NCBI RefSeq assembly: GCF_004210375.1
Contig: NC_134829.1
Location: 26,180,034 to 26,244,033, forward strand
Length of the DNA: 64,000 bases
Source: Tachypleus tridentatus
Lineage: Eukaryota; Arthropoda; Merostomata; Xiphosura; Limulidae
Direction: 5' to 3'
Part shown: in pieces, positions 23,923-38,900 of the stretch
Numbering within the stretch: the first letter of the stretch is position 1
How the letters are laid out: each line of letters opens with the position of its first letter
Translations under genes and position numbers: made by a program
The notes under the pieces: generated by a model
Database searches by the model: none
What the model saw: only the letters and a program-made list of their open reading frames with translations
Told to the model about the DNA's origin: nothing

Positions 23923-26900
23923 CTAGAATGCCAAAAATGCAAAACATTTTTTTTTTCAATTATGAAAAGTTTCATGACTACTATAAAAAAAGGTAGGTTT
24001 GTAATACTGACAGTTTTTTAACACACTGTGAGTTTTACTTAGATATAATTATGAAATTCAAAACCATGCAATTAGTTTCTCAGTAGCCACCTATTTCACC
24101 TAACTGGTCCTTTGGGAAGCAACCAATTTACAAGTGGTTACAAATAAAATTAACAAACTGATTAGTTTTATATATTTTACTTATCTATTATAGGTATAAA
24201 GGAGATAAATGGGTAATATATAAGCATTCTTAGTTTTACTTAATTTATCCACATAACTAACTGCAGTTAGGATACTAATTAAATTAACAAAATGATGTAC
24301 TCTGAAGTTTTATAGCATAAAAACCCAATCCATCAAGAAAGAGTTTATCAAACTGCAAAATTAGAAGATATTGCTTATCTGTCTTTTTAAATATGTCATT
24401 TTGAGTGATTGAGTGTGAAGTTAACATTCATGTGTGTGTGTGTGTGTGAGATAATAATTATTAAATATCTACATAAAAAAACACTCATTATTTTTATTCT
24501 AATGAATAAATCAGACCAATCAATCTATTTACAAGTAATTATTACTACTATTGTAGCCCAACTAAAAACCTTCAGGGTTGAAGTTCAATAAAGTCAAAAT
24601 TGAAAATTAAGCATTTTTGACGAGGGCCTACGAATATAAAGTGGACCTACTTCCAACATACTTAACAGAATGGTTCACACAAACTTACATATAATGTATG
24701 AGTATCCTGTTATATTTTACAGTTCTATTTACTTTTGATATTTATAATTTATTCCAAGCACTATAAACAGAGTTTATCCAAAAATGTTTTTCTTGTTATA
24801 AATACACTGTATAAAACAATGAGATAAACCAACATGAAATTTAAATTTAAAAGAACTAAATCTGATATTTATGAAAGCTTACCATGTAATTTGATGGAAG
24901 GTTCGAGTTTGGTATCACCAGTTCTTTCTAATTTTCTTGATTCAATTTCTGTAAGTTTATCTTTACGGTCCTGCACATACTTCATAATTTTATCAAGCTC
25001 ACGCATAGTTAAATGCTTTCCATCAGCCAAGAGATTCAGAAGAAAACCAATATCTCGATCTGGGGGTGAAGGAGACCTACGTGTAAATACCTGTGGCTCC
25101 TTCTTTTCAGGCTTTTGATTCGAGAAACGCAGTGACAGGGTATATTCATGAAAGCTGCGAGCTACTAATTTCAGAGCGTCATCAACAGGCATGTTGTGAT
25201 GTTCTATAAAAACCAAATCATTCTATCATTTTTATGCATACACTGCACATTAAACAATTTGTATCTATCAGAAAACCAATAACAAAGACAGCACACAACA
25301 ACCCTTCACAAAATAAAAGTAAAAATGTATACATCTGTATTATGTATTATGCTTGTGGCATAATTATCTTTAAAAGTACAGTATTCAGTACTTAGAAACA
25401 ATAAAAAGAATAACAAAATGCTGAAACCCAAGTGATCGTGTTAAACCTTTGTTGAAAAGCACCAAAAAGGAAACCCCATTCAGCATCAACAAACAAATTA
25501 TATTATACTTCAGTTTTTAAATATTCATTTGACTTTACAAAATACTCTTCTATACCTAACAACTGAAAACTCAGTGCACCTTTGACACAGGATAGTTTAT
25601 TAAAAGTGAAATCCGTATTTATATTATTACCTAGAAATGATTAATCTACCCACATAAGAAGTACTTGTGAATGTGGGCAAAACACTTAAGCTGATAAAAG
25701 AATCATAAAGAAAATGTGTGTATGTTATAAACTAAACTAAACATTAGGCACATTAAAACAATACAAAGCTACAAATTTTTATAAAGTTTAAAAACCAATG
25801 ACCACAAAAAACAAAAACAAAAAAATCTTCAAATTTGAATCAACAAAAAAATCAATGTATATTGTATTATATATTTACATGCTATTTTATGTTTTTCAGC
25901 CTGCTATTACACATCATAATATAAACTGAACTAGTGAGTGATATACCAACTGTAAAGTATTTTTTGACAAAGTTATACATTTATCCAATCTTAATTTATT
26001 ACACAATAATGGAATTTGTTGTTCCCATCTTACACTATAATCAAATCCTTAAGTAATTCTGTACCAATGAATGGTAAGAAATACAATTTGCACATCTCAC
26101 ATCAGTAATAATATTAAAAAGTAATGAAAAATCCAATGATTTCTGAATGAAATGCTTTGTTCAAAAATTTCATCACCTTGTCTCAAGTACAAAATAAATA
26201 AACAGTGATTAGTCCAATTGCCTTAGGTGGAATTAGGTTACATGTACTCAATTTTCAATGTTTTTTTTATTATTTTAACAAACAGCCTTTAAATAGTTGT
26301 AGAAATTTCTTACTTTTTGAAGTATTTATATTAAAAATAAACTGAGTTTCAAACTTGCTTTTAGATTCCTACCATCAAATTGGAAATCCTTTTGTTCCAA
26401 AATACTACATTTTGTAATACAAACCAAATTTTAAAATGATTTTAACAATATTGAGTGAGTCAAGATTTTTGAGGGAAGAAAAATATGTACACATACACAT
26501 ATAAAGTTAAACCTAAACCTTTAGTTTGATATTTTTGACAACACTAAAATACTTTATTTTTGACAATTTAAGTATGAAAATATTTTAATGTAAAAGAAAT
26601 CCATTTCAAATTCCTAATTTCAATATCAAAAATTTAAAATGTTAACTTTAGGTAGAATTTTGAATTATTTCTTATCACTTTGACCTCAAAGAAAAATAAC
26701 CTGCCAATTCTCAAATGTTTCTGTGTAACTAAACTGTATTTTAGAATAATAGTTTTATTATTAAATCACACTTGAGATATCTGAAATGCAGCAACTGACC
26801 AGTACTACTCACTTCACACACGTATAATAAACTCATGAGATGGCATGTTAGCTTTAGCTTTCAATGTAATTGTGTTACTTTTATAACAAATACTTCCTTA

Positions 26901-29900
26901 TCAGTAGACACAAAACAAACCAGCAATACAAAATGTTTTTAGTATAAAATATTTACAAAAATAGACTCAACATAATACAATTTCATTATAACCCAACAAT
27001 TAACACACTTTCACAAAAAAGATATTTGACAAAAACATGCAACTCTAATAGATGACAAATATCCAGTTTTTACCAAACACAGAGAACTCACTTCAATGCC
27101 ATACAGAGCTGACACAAACCCATTAAAAAAAATACAAGTTTAACAGGGGGTGAAATATTGCATTTAAAGAGTTAAAAATACACAAAACAAAAATCACAAT
27201 AAAGAAAATGTACTTAAGAAAAAACACTAAATTGTAATTAAATATAAATTTACAGAACCTTTAAAAATTAGAGACATTTTCTATAGAAATCAGAGCAATA
27301 AACAGAACCTAACGATTACTGAATGAACTTTGGTATCAAAACCAGATTCCCCAGCACACCAGTTGACTTTATCCTCTGCATCATCAGAAAAAGAATACCT
27401 GAAGATCTTCCCCTGAAACTATGCACCTCCACAGATATTGATTTCATCATGTAACTTTTGTCACATTGTATAAACAGCATTTATTTCCAGCAACAATACA
27501 GCTTCTCCAAAAACAAAACTATGACAAGAGTTCAGCTCAATACTTCTCCATTCTTCAGTAATATTTACAAGGAAGATATTAGAAAAACAAATCTATGGTC
27601 ATATACTTTAAAAATCACATATGTGGAAAAGTGAGTAAATAATAATTTCATAAACTGGTCACAAAAATAAGGTATTCTGGACTGATTTTTCTAACTCAAC
27701 TATTCCAACAACAACAAAAAAAGCAATTCAGAATGTAAACACAGATAGAATCACAACCTGACCATTCTGTTTACAGAAAACCTATAATTAAAACCACCTT
27801 CTTACCATTAAATGTGACAAATTCATCAGCTGCTTCTTCAACCATACCTCGAAAAGTAAAAGAACACAATTACACAGAATTTTAATAAACAATAATCCAC
27901 CAGTTTCATCCAAATTACTCTGAAAGATAAAAAACACACTCATACTAATACCACTGTTACTCTAAAATTGTTACAATATACATATCTAAGCAATAACAGC
28001 AAGTAAATATGTTACAATTTCCAAATAAAAGTTTACTTGAAAAATTGTGAAAACGTTCAGGAACACAGAAAAGTTAAACAAGTCTTTAAAGAAAAGCAAA
28101 AATATTTTATCTACACATTTCCATTCTTGGAGAAATAATACATGTAAGAAAATGGCAGAACCATAACCAAAAAAATGACAAACACCACAATGCCACTTAA
28201 AATCCATGCTTTTTAAACATCATTTACATATTCTTTGCACTGCACAACAATGACAAATAAGACCTTTAAAAAAAGGGAATCTTTATGTAGAATTCACACA
28301 CTCAACCAATAATAAATCTTCAGGAATTGTTAGGAAGGATCACCTAATTATTGTGGTCCAAGACAAAATTCCAAGCATTTACCAATCTTGCATGATGATT
28401 ATAAGTTGATTTTAAATTTTCCTTAAAAATACTAGAACTAACAAGCATACAAAAAACAACTAGGAAAGGCACTCGAAAATAAATCACCACACAGTAAAAA
28501 GTAAAATATGGAGATAGATAATACAATTGAAACAGGAATTTTGTATTACACAAGCAGTGATTGATATCATTTTTGAAGAATGGATCCTTTTTTGAAAAGG
28601 GAAAATAAACTGTGTGTGAATAGTGAAATTCAGCAGGCACATTACCTTAACTATTCAGAAAAAAGGTATTTGGTACTTTTCACCAACCTAGAGTCACAGT
28701 AGCAAGTGCAGCCAAGTTAAAAAAGAAAAAAGAGGCACTACTGTGACTCTATATACAGGACTAAACCTTTACAATGTCCAATAGCTGTTCTTGCTGTAAT
28801 ATCACTATTTTTAAGTTTCTAAAATTATCTAAAAACAATAACTTCATATAAGATATATATCTAGAAAACAAAAACAGTGAAAATCATGTAAAATGGGTTG
28901 AAAAGATATAAGTACATGTATGATATGTTTAGCATTTATTTTATATCTTTATATGTATATATATATAATAACAATATTAAAGTGGATATCCACAAATCAG
29001 TTAAATAAGCTAGAGAAACCTTGTAGTGATTGTCTGGCTCCTCTTGGCACTAGCCCCACTGATATGATCAGGTAGGTAAGTTGCAGACAAAAAATTACTG
29101 GTTTAGAAACATTTGAATTATTATACCAGAAATGTTAGTGACCTTTTTAGTATATTATTAGTAATATGCACATAATGTATTGAAACCAATATTGTGAATG
29201 GTCAGATTTTTGCTTAGGAACTTGACGGTGGTTTTTTTTCAGTGCAGAAACTATTTTTAATCCTTATTGATCCCTAATATTAAGTACTACCAAACTTAAA
29301 AAAATCATATGATGTTATCATTTAACATAGATGGATAATCTCTGTAAACTGAAAACGTGTATATATACACATACACACACACACCAAAAAGATACAGATC
29401 TATACAAGTTCTTTTAACTATAAAATACATTTACAACTGATTCCAGATTTCCCTATTTATTAGTATAAAACTCAAAAACAGTAAGTTTTCCTCAATTTTA
29501 ATATGCTGTGTTTGTTCAGAATGTTTTCCTTTTCTGCCTGCTTATCAGACTTTTGAACTTAATACAATTATTAAAAATTCCAAGAGTACAAATGATAGCT
29601 TCTGGGAATTACAAATGGAAACAGGTTACTGTGACTGAAGTACATTTTTGGATAATAAGAGGTGGGACATTAGTGGTGGCATGTATGGCTGGATTCCAAC
29701 CCTGATACATAAGGTATTCAATCCTATGCATTCAGGAAGTTTAAATGGCTCATCACAGCCTTTTTAGAATGTTACATTGATTTAATTTCTTATTAAACCC
29801 CTTTATTAACAATTAATGTTATTAAACTTGGTATCAAAATGTAGCTTCTAATTCACATTTCTATATTACATAATTTTGAATTTCTTAATTTCAAAACAAT

Positions 29901-32900
29901 ATTTAAATAATTCTCAACATGCACTTCTGAGTCATATAACATTTTCACTTCTCAATTACAGATTTTTCTCTCAGGATGTAAGGTTCTTTTTTTTTCAATT
30001 TAGAGTAAAGCTAATTGAGGGCTATCTGTGCTAGTCGTCCCTAATTTAGCCGGGTAAGACTAGAGGGAAGGCAACTAGTCATCACCATCCACCACCATGT
30101 GTTGGGCTACTCTTTTACCAATGAACAGTTGGATTGACCATCACTTTATAATGCCCCTATGACTGAAAGGGGGAGCATGTTTGGTGTGACAGGTATTTGA
30201 ACCTGAGACCCTCAGATTAAGAGTCGAGTGCCTTAACCACCTGGCTATGCTGGGCCATTGCATGCAAGGACTTTAGACTGTTCAAACAATTAAAAGCACA
30301 TACAATGGATACTGACATACCAAAAGAAAATTTTAAATTTTTCTTAATTTACTGATATATCACTATTTCTTCACCCTAAACTTACAAGCCATCTATATTC
30401 TTTCTTTAAAAAATGTCTATAATTCTTTATGACATTGCTTATGGATATGTTTAAATTCAACAGAAATAAAAAATGCTGAACTACATAAAACATACAACTG
30501 GCAATTTTATTTCAGTGGTAAAACTGATATTTCAGCATAAAGAACTTGATGTCTTTATACATATAACACTTCTCCAAAAAGGAGGAAGTTTTGCATCTCT
30601 TTATAGGTTAGTTAGAAATCTAGATAAATTACAATAGTATGGAGATATTCTAAGTTCCTAACAATTTTTTGTATTTAATATGTATGTTTGAAAGCTACAT
30701 AAATTATTATTAAACAGCCAATTCTAAAATAAAAATATATTTTTAATTTTGATTCACATTTCTAAACATTTGATACAGATAATTTCACTTCACCTAGTGT
30801 TAGAACAGAGATAATAAGAGCTAAGTACAGTTTTACTGATAAAAGTTTGATTGATATTCAGTTAGAAGTTTCTAGATTTTATGCAAATGAAATATAAAAA
30901 CTGTAAAATGAAAAGAAGTTATTTTTTCCTCAGTGAGAAAAACCACCTTTCACTTACACTCAATCAGTAAAGGCTTTGTAAGTTCAAACAAATCTTTATA
31001 AAAGTACTTTATCAAAAAATATCTTATTTTCTGTGTAAAACTGACTTGAGATATTTATTAAAAGCTTGCCAAATTTCTCAAAGATACACTTAATACATTC
31101 AGAGTAACAATATGTATAATTTCATGGTTATATTGTGGTTACAAGGTTAGTCAAGTTGACTGCAGCCATCAATGATAAGTTAATAGCCACATGCTAAAAC
31201 ACATGATATTGCTTTGCAGTACTTATTTTAGATGTAGCAAACTTATAATGATAAAAAATATTTACACCTCATACCATCATCTGCTGTAGGTCAGATCTAT
31301 TGAAGTTATTTGTTTCAAACATTTTTGTAGATGATATGTAAAACTGCAAATCGTATAGCTGTGTAACACAGTTAAAACATATGTATACCTTAATAACAAT
31401 AAAATACCTATTCTATTTGCTTTGAAAAGAAAATTCAAAAGAGTGAATAATTTATTTGATAAAACACCAAAAATTATAGAATATAACACATAGTTCATTG
31501 TGTTACAAGTATTAGAATATTAGATTTAACAATCTGGACTTTTTTATTCACTCAGAGTTATTATTATTATTATTATTGTTGGGTATTATTTCAGTAGTCA
31601 ACTATCTGCTACTAAAGCAATGATATTTAATGACATGAGAATTCTTTCAATCATGATGAACTTGTCTTTCATTAATTCCAGAAACTGATAATTCACACAA
31701 AGCTAGTTTAACAAATGTGAATAATGTAATAGCGTTTTTTAAATTTTTTTTACAGAGTCAATCACTTAAGTACTAAATTACCTATGCCTACTACTTGTTT
31801 TAAGAAACCAAGATTCCCAGAGCAACAAGTCTTTTGATTTATGAAGTGCAGGCATCATTCTAAAGCTTATGTTTCAGACTATGGCTGTGTCATGATGAAG
31901 TAGATAATGAAACAGTAAAATTAATAACATAAGAGCATGCAAATGTTCTATCTGTATTCATCTTGATGTGCCATTATTTGTAAGGGCATCTATAAAATTG
32001 TTGAATGTGTTTTAGAAAACAGTTTTATACTTAAATACTTTATTAGCAGTTACTTGGTAAGCCCTGTATGTTTTTATCACAGAATCATTATTGCAGTACA
32101 ACAGTTTAGGCAGTAAATGTCTAATTACACATACTCAGGACTGAGAAAGAGAGAGTAGTTGCAACTGTTTTGCCATATTTAACTTGTTTTTTTTATTCAG
32201 TAAATAAGTTAACTATGAATTACAAGATACTGTAGTTGGTTTTAGGGTTTATATGATGCAAAGCTCCAAGGCTAGCTATATAAAAACTGGTATTAAACAA
32301 CACCCAGATATGTGTATTTTAACAATAAAAAAATTATACATAAAATATTTGAATTTGTTTTCACTTTGTAAAGATGATAATAATAAACATTTAATTTAAA
32401 GATGGTTATAAAAATAATTAATGTTAAAAATGCTTTAGCTTGCACAGAAATAAAACATGGTGAACCTGCACAATGTCATCATTACCTATGACACTGTTCA
32501 ACATCAAAAGGGCACCATACATAGAAACATTTAATATTGTCACTGGTTGTCATAGTGACAGCATGAAAGAAATATGTCACTGTAGGTGACTGTGATTTGA
32601 GTGTTACTCTTCTCACACTTTGGTAGATCATTCCCTTGAAAGAGAAAATTTTGTCCAAAAAATTGTGGCCAATATGGAGAATGGCAAAGACAACTTCCTC
32701 TCTCTGATTATTTTGTAAACTAGACAGCCAATTAGTAATAGAAGATTTTATCTGAAAAAGTTTGTGTCGTTTCTTAACCCAAGTTTCCTGCCAACTGATG
32801 CAAAGTTTTGCCTTAATTACACTCCAATAGTCTATATAAAAGACTTCAATTTAGTCAGTGTCAGCAAGTTTATTCCCTCAAATTCTGACACTGTCAAAAA

Positions 32901-35900
32901 CCCAGAATAACTGAATGGGAACTGACATTGACCAATTCCAAGGACTCAAATGAGTCAATATAGATGGTAAAATATGTATGCTGTGTTCCTTCTACATAAC
33001 CAGAATAAATAAGATGCATACAACTTGGCAGTGAGAAAGAAATTACTAGAGGGAATCTTATGAGCAACTTGAGAACTATAACAATCCATACCCGAGTCCA
33101 CAAAACCACCGAGTTTCATGTTAACCACAGAAAATAAAAATAAAAAAAATAGCTCAAAAAGTGTTTATTAAAGTGAAGCCAGTACTTCAAGATGGAGTAT
33201 TTGACTTCTTCAGGTAACTCAAAGAAAAATCATACACAGAAATGGTAAGAAGCCACGGTGGAATGGGCTGACCATCAGATTAAATACCGTCATCCAATGT
33301 CAGACTCAACTCCATTATCTTTGCCTGTTTACATGTGACAAAAGAAAGAATTGCAAACAATCTATTTACAAAATGCATAAATCACATATAATTTCTGTTT
33401 ATAAAAATCAACCAGCACACTCTTGATGATTGCTGTGTGTAACTGATATAACATTGACACACTGCAATGAAGAGGAAACTAAATCCATAAATCTGTGTTA
33501 AAGGGAGAAAAACTGTGACAGCTTTGAGACATCAAGAAATAGCTCTCAACAAATGCTTTCAAGAGAACTACTTTTCGCACAAGAACTAATGCTTAACAAT
33601 GTGGGAAGAAAAATTCATTATGCAGTATTAATGCAATTTTATCCAGTAGGAACATTGTAAATATATATACAAGAAAAAAATATAACATGTTTCAAAACTT
33701 AAAGGGACTGCCAGTTGAAATAAAAGTAGTGACATTTTGGCTTCTATACCTAGGCTTTCTTTAATTCCACTGATGGTACTTGTGTAGTCTTATAAAGGTA
33801 AGCAATTATGGTCAAATATCATAGAAATCTTTAAAATCTTCTCCTTTCAACCTTCAGATGTATTGGTCAGATTTGGTGTTAGTAATATGTTCCTCAGTAT
33901 TCCCATCAACATTCTTCTATCCTGGTACACTAGAGATTAACAGCAGACAGGTCCCTACATCTTTGCTCAAGTCTCAATGTAGACAGTTTGTTAGAACTTC
34001 TAGCCTTCTGTACTAACTGCAATTCTTTCAATTTCAAAACAGTCTAGTGGATTTCCTATTGGATCAACTCTATCACCTATTCCCAGTGACATTTTCATGG
34101 AAGATTTTGAAGCCAACACCCAACAGACAAAAACTTAAAATCAAGCATTTGGAAATGCTGTGTTGATGGCATGTCTGTTATTTGAATTCACCCAGTATAA
34201 AATTCCCCATATAATTTGAAGAAAATAAGATTCTTGTATTTCTGAGTATGCTCATTCGCCAACACAATGGACACTTCAGTACTACCCACCCATGTTAACA
34301 GAAACCCACACTAAAGATCCAACAATTCCAAAGCTGTTGAATTTAGTATTATATCAAACATGTTTGACAAAGTCAAAAAGATTATTGACAAATACACTGA
34401 AAAAGAACTAATGTTTCTAGAGGAAGTTTTCAGGCAACATATACTTTTTCAGTTTTATACCTACTGCCATGAAGAACAAAATACCAATACTCACAAGACC
34501 AAGTACAAAACAAGTTCACCATTTCTCTACCCTAAATTCTCAAGTTAAGTGAAAAACTTAACACAGGAAAATGTTCACAAAACATTTTTACTAAAGTGAA
34601 ACCATCACCCAAAACTAAACAGAAAGAGCTCACCCATAATGTACCATATTCATACAGTAATATTCAGACTTAAGAAACTGGTTGAATGACAAAACAAAGA
34701 TTAAAAGAACAAAGAAAAGTAAATACCTTGAATTTAGCTAAACGTAACTACAAGACAGGTCATATTATAAGCTGGGATCAACACAGAATTTTAGACAGAG
34801 CTCATCACTGGAAAGCAAGAAACATCAAAGAAGATACCTATATCAAACTACACCAACCTGAACTCAACAGAGATAATGGTTTGAACATCAACAGACTACC
34901 ATCCTTAACAAATTCAACAGACAATAGGATGACATCACAGTTCTACAGACAACACCAATTATCACACACACCTAAATCACGCAGCCTGAGCTTTATCACA
35001 TGGCCTTAATTACCTACACAAGTACCTAAAGTGACTTGAAGGTCTCAGTATAGAAGTTGAAATGCTGTCTTCTTTTCTTTCAACAGACAGCTACAGTTCA
35101 TTAAAATTCTCAAACCTAAGTCTATTCTAAAACAACATTCAATGTAACTACATATCCTCCTCACTGTCTGACGCTTAACACAAAGACTCCTCTGACTCAT
35201 TATGTTCATCATATGACAGTTTTCAATGCTTCTGTTAATGAGGATCTTTTAGTGCATGTGTATCTCTCAAACAAAGGACACTATAAAAACTGGGAATTTA
35301 GTTCATCCCAATCATTAACTGTAGTAAGCATATTCATGGGAACTTTAGATACTCTAATATTATCCTCTTGAAAAATGAGTCAATGCTTTGATATAAAAGT
35401 CACGAGGTTGTTGAACAAGCATATTATTTACATAGTTTTACAGTTAGTTTTCTTGTGTGATTTTGCAGCTTTGGCTTTAGATAATTTCCAAGAACAATAG
35501 TAAAGGAGGTTAGATGTGTAAAAGAATATCAGTTCCATTTTCTGGGGCATCTGGAACCTTGTGCCACAGTGTTGAAAATTATTTCACTTGAACACCAACA
35601 GTTTCTCCAATTTCTTGAAAAATATGCCAAAGCTTAATCCCTTCTGTAAAGATGTAAAAAATCAACATTCTTAAATTAATATAGGTTTCAAAAGCAGCAA
35701 CAATTCGTAAGTTCAGTTTATGGTTATAACAATGAAAGGATAGTAACCACTCTCATTCAGATTTCTTCACTGCCATGACCTCTTTCCACAGTTCCAAAAT
35801 TGACAATAGTCGTGTCAGAACATGAGTTGTCATGTCAGATTTCCTTATAAATATGATCAGGGATTTCTTGATGGAGATTTTATCAGTTCCTTTAATGATC

Positions 35901-38900
35901 ATCGTTCCTGGAAATGTAAGAAAGAGTGTGGCAGGTTCTCCATGATAGATAATCTTTGTGTAGACCATTAATTTCTTACCTGGTCTCTCTCTTTTTTTTG
36001 TTTAACTCAAACATTAAATAAAATTCAGAAAAACACTGAACTAGAAGTTTCAGAATAAACTTTTTCTGCACCCAATCATTTCCTTATGTCTTCTCATTAA
36101 AATTTTCAAGGGTTTCACACTATTTTGTCTTCAAGAGTCAACAATAACTAGAAATTTCATCTCAATTTTCCCAACATATACATATATGATTCTCTTCTGC
36201 TTTCATTCCTAACATTGATAAGACAGTTGACATTTTTGTTGTTGTTGCTGGATGTATCTTGAACATAAGATGCATTTAGACTTGGTTCACTCTCTGCAAC
36301 AACTAACTCACCACATTCCTCTTAGTTAAACACTCCAAGATATACAAAACCACACTGGTCCACCTAATCTTCAAATTTTTACAAAGTTTTGCTTACAAAA
36401 GATATACATATGCATGCACACACACACACACACACACAGTGAAGACAGTACTGAAAACTGTATCTACATTATTATTACATTGTATGTATATATGAGTGTG
36501 TCCATGCGTGTTTATACAGACGAACTGCATCAAATCCTCCCTCAATGGATTTCATTCCTTGAAAATGAAAGCAACACTGTAACAATAATCCATCACAGCA
36601 CATCTAAAACCATGAAAATGTATGTAGTGAACAACATACACAGAACTAGTGGATGGGATAATTATAGTCCATGACCACGTTGAACTTCTTACAATGTTGA
36701 TAATGGTTGGTTAAACCTCCAGGGGTAGTGTAATAAAGAAATATAAAAAATAGGCATTTGATGGAAACACCAATTTTCCATATTTTTATCATAAGACCTA
36801 TTACAAGCACTTACCACAAGTTTCATGATGAAAAGGACCATTGATGTGTTTCTTGACATTATGTTTGTGGATTCTTGTACATCTGTTGGTATACAATGTC
36901 ATATCTTGCAGCCTTTCTTTAGAGCCCAGTCCTGTAATTTCATCCAGTGCCTAGTGCATTTCATACACAATATTTTAGTAACTAAACCTTTTTAATTATT
37001 TTGACTGTGAACTCATCAGTAAGCATGCATTCTTTCTTAAGAGTTTGCAGCTTCACTTTGTTTTTGGATGTTATTTTGCTGCTTACTGCTCGTGCAGATA
37101 GGAGATTAAAAATTAATGTGGACAAAATAGGGTACAACCAAATAAAATGGCTGTCCCCAGGGAAAGTTTCTTTGCTGGCAAATAAAGCTTTTATGTCTTA
37201 TATTTAATGACTTTTCTGACTTAGCTTATGTTACATCTGCTCAGGGAAGATAAGAGAAAGTTATGTGATGAATGCTGCATCAAAATAAGATTTGTGAGGA
37301 TAAAATGCAGGTTTTCAGAACATCAAGACTGGAAAAACAAATCCTTCATGTATGTGTTACACATCAGTAAGTGATCAATAACAACAAATCTTAGTCTGTG
37401 GTGTTAAAATTGTAGATTTCTTCTATGGAAGATGTAATCCAAAACAAATTAATAAATGTTGGAATTGAAAATCTTACACAATCTTACAAAGTTTTGAAAG
37501 GCTAATACAGTTATTATGTCCATAAATATTTAAAAGATACTGTTGGTACTCAAATATCTTTACTGGTAGACAATAGGTAAAACTAATGTTAGTAATGCAT
37601 TAAATTAGTTTATAATTTATTCTTGTCTAAAAGAGAATTGACATCTCTGTAAGTAAGCCAATAATACTATGGAAAACTTACACAAACTAAAAATACTGGC
37701 AACTCTAGAAATATTCTATTTTTTTTTCTATTACCACAATGTCCTCTTTATTTTGGTTTCCTTCATACAATCTTTGGTTAAGAAAATGAACACCATGATA
37801 GGTTAGCTGATTTTCATTACTTTATATCTTTCAGTTTGTCCCCAAAAGAGTTCTTATTTGTTTATAATTTTCTGATTAATGAAATGTCAGCCATTAATGA
37901 TATTTTGAGGAAAATTACAAGCATTAACTTCATACACAAATACAATGTTGACCAAATGACTTTTATAATTAATTTTTAAATGTCATTGTAGTTTATGGTC
38001 ATGTGTTAATTCTGTAGTTATATTTAATAGTATGAATTATGACTAAGAAATCCAGCATTTTAGTTATTGTTTAATTGTATACTTTTTTATATTGGTTAAT
38101 AATAAAACCAGAATAGCAAAGATATTTTACTATGTTTAAGTATTTTCACATTCTTGGGAGCTATATGCACAATACTTCAATATATTAACTAACTAAAACT
38201 TAAAATTAAACTTACTTGTCTACAAGTGTTATATAATACTTGTAGCAGATGTGGTTACAATATACTTGTCTGCATAAGCTTCTGTACTCATTCTAAAAAT
38301 CTACAATAATTGAAAGAAATCTGGTACATAATGCTATAGTACAATCATAAGTTTGCCCAGTCACAAACTTCTTCCTTTCTAATAAGAGAAGTAACCTTCT
38401 CTCACAAATGCAAATTTATGAATATGTAAGAAAAAGGCAATATCAAAGTTTACATTATAAACACTGGCATTACATGTAAGGAATATCACACATTCAACTT
38501 TAGATATGTACAAGTACTGTTAGTTCTAAGTTAAATTTCAAGCTTTAATAAAGTACCATAAAAAGAGTCAATTCCTTAAAATACTAGTTATTAGCTAGTG
38601 GTGATATGAAAGTTGAATTTATAAGCACACTGCTTGTCAAATGAATAGTAATAAATTTACATGGCTAGTCACTGATACAATACCATCAGTGAACTCACAC
38701 TAAAGCATATGCAACTAAATACACTTACCTTCAGGAGATCCAACAAGAACATTAACAGTAAGAGTGTTGTTGAGTTCATGTTTTGGAGTAATTACTATTA
38801 CAAAAATGGGCCCTTGTTTTTCTATATCCTTTACTGTTTGAGCCAGTTTAGATTCATCACTCAAGAAAATAACACCAACTTCCATACCAAGGTTTTTTAA

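Larger units (their letters stand above)
25204..38728. other. NCOA5 13.5-kb intron
   Basis: Separates coding exons 5 and 6. Outside the features listed inside it (27.8, 28.7, 30.0, 32.5-33.2, 34.2-34.9 and 36.8 kb), I see only AT-rich unique-looking DNA and chance ORFs. Confidence 0.6.

Noticed and set aside
23923-23959. N-terminal extension of the last NCOA5 exon reading frame (12 codons with ATG)
   Set aside because: These codons are the intron's pyrimidine tract and AG acceptor. Exon 6 phase requires entry at 23922.
28344-28640. 98-codon minus-strand ORF in the NCOA5 intron
   Set aside because: Low information content, Phe/Tyr/Cys bias from AT-rich DNA, no splice-phase fit to NCOA5.
35753-35968. 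71-codon minus-strand ORF in the NCOA5 intron
   Set aside because: No recognisable motif and no compatible splice edges. It may be decayed element sequence next to the Penelope-like fragment, but I cannot show that.
36416-36438. Regular short repeats such as (CA)n, (TA)n and (TTA)n considered as CRISPR-like
   Set aside because: Simple microsatellites in eukaryotic DNA; no spacer-repeat structure anywhere in the window.
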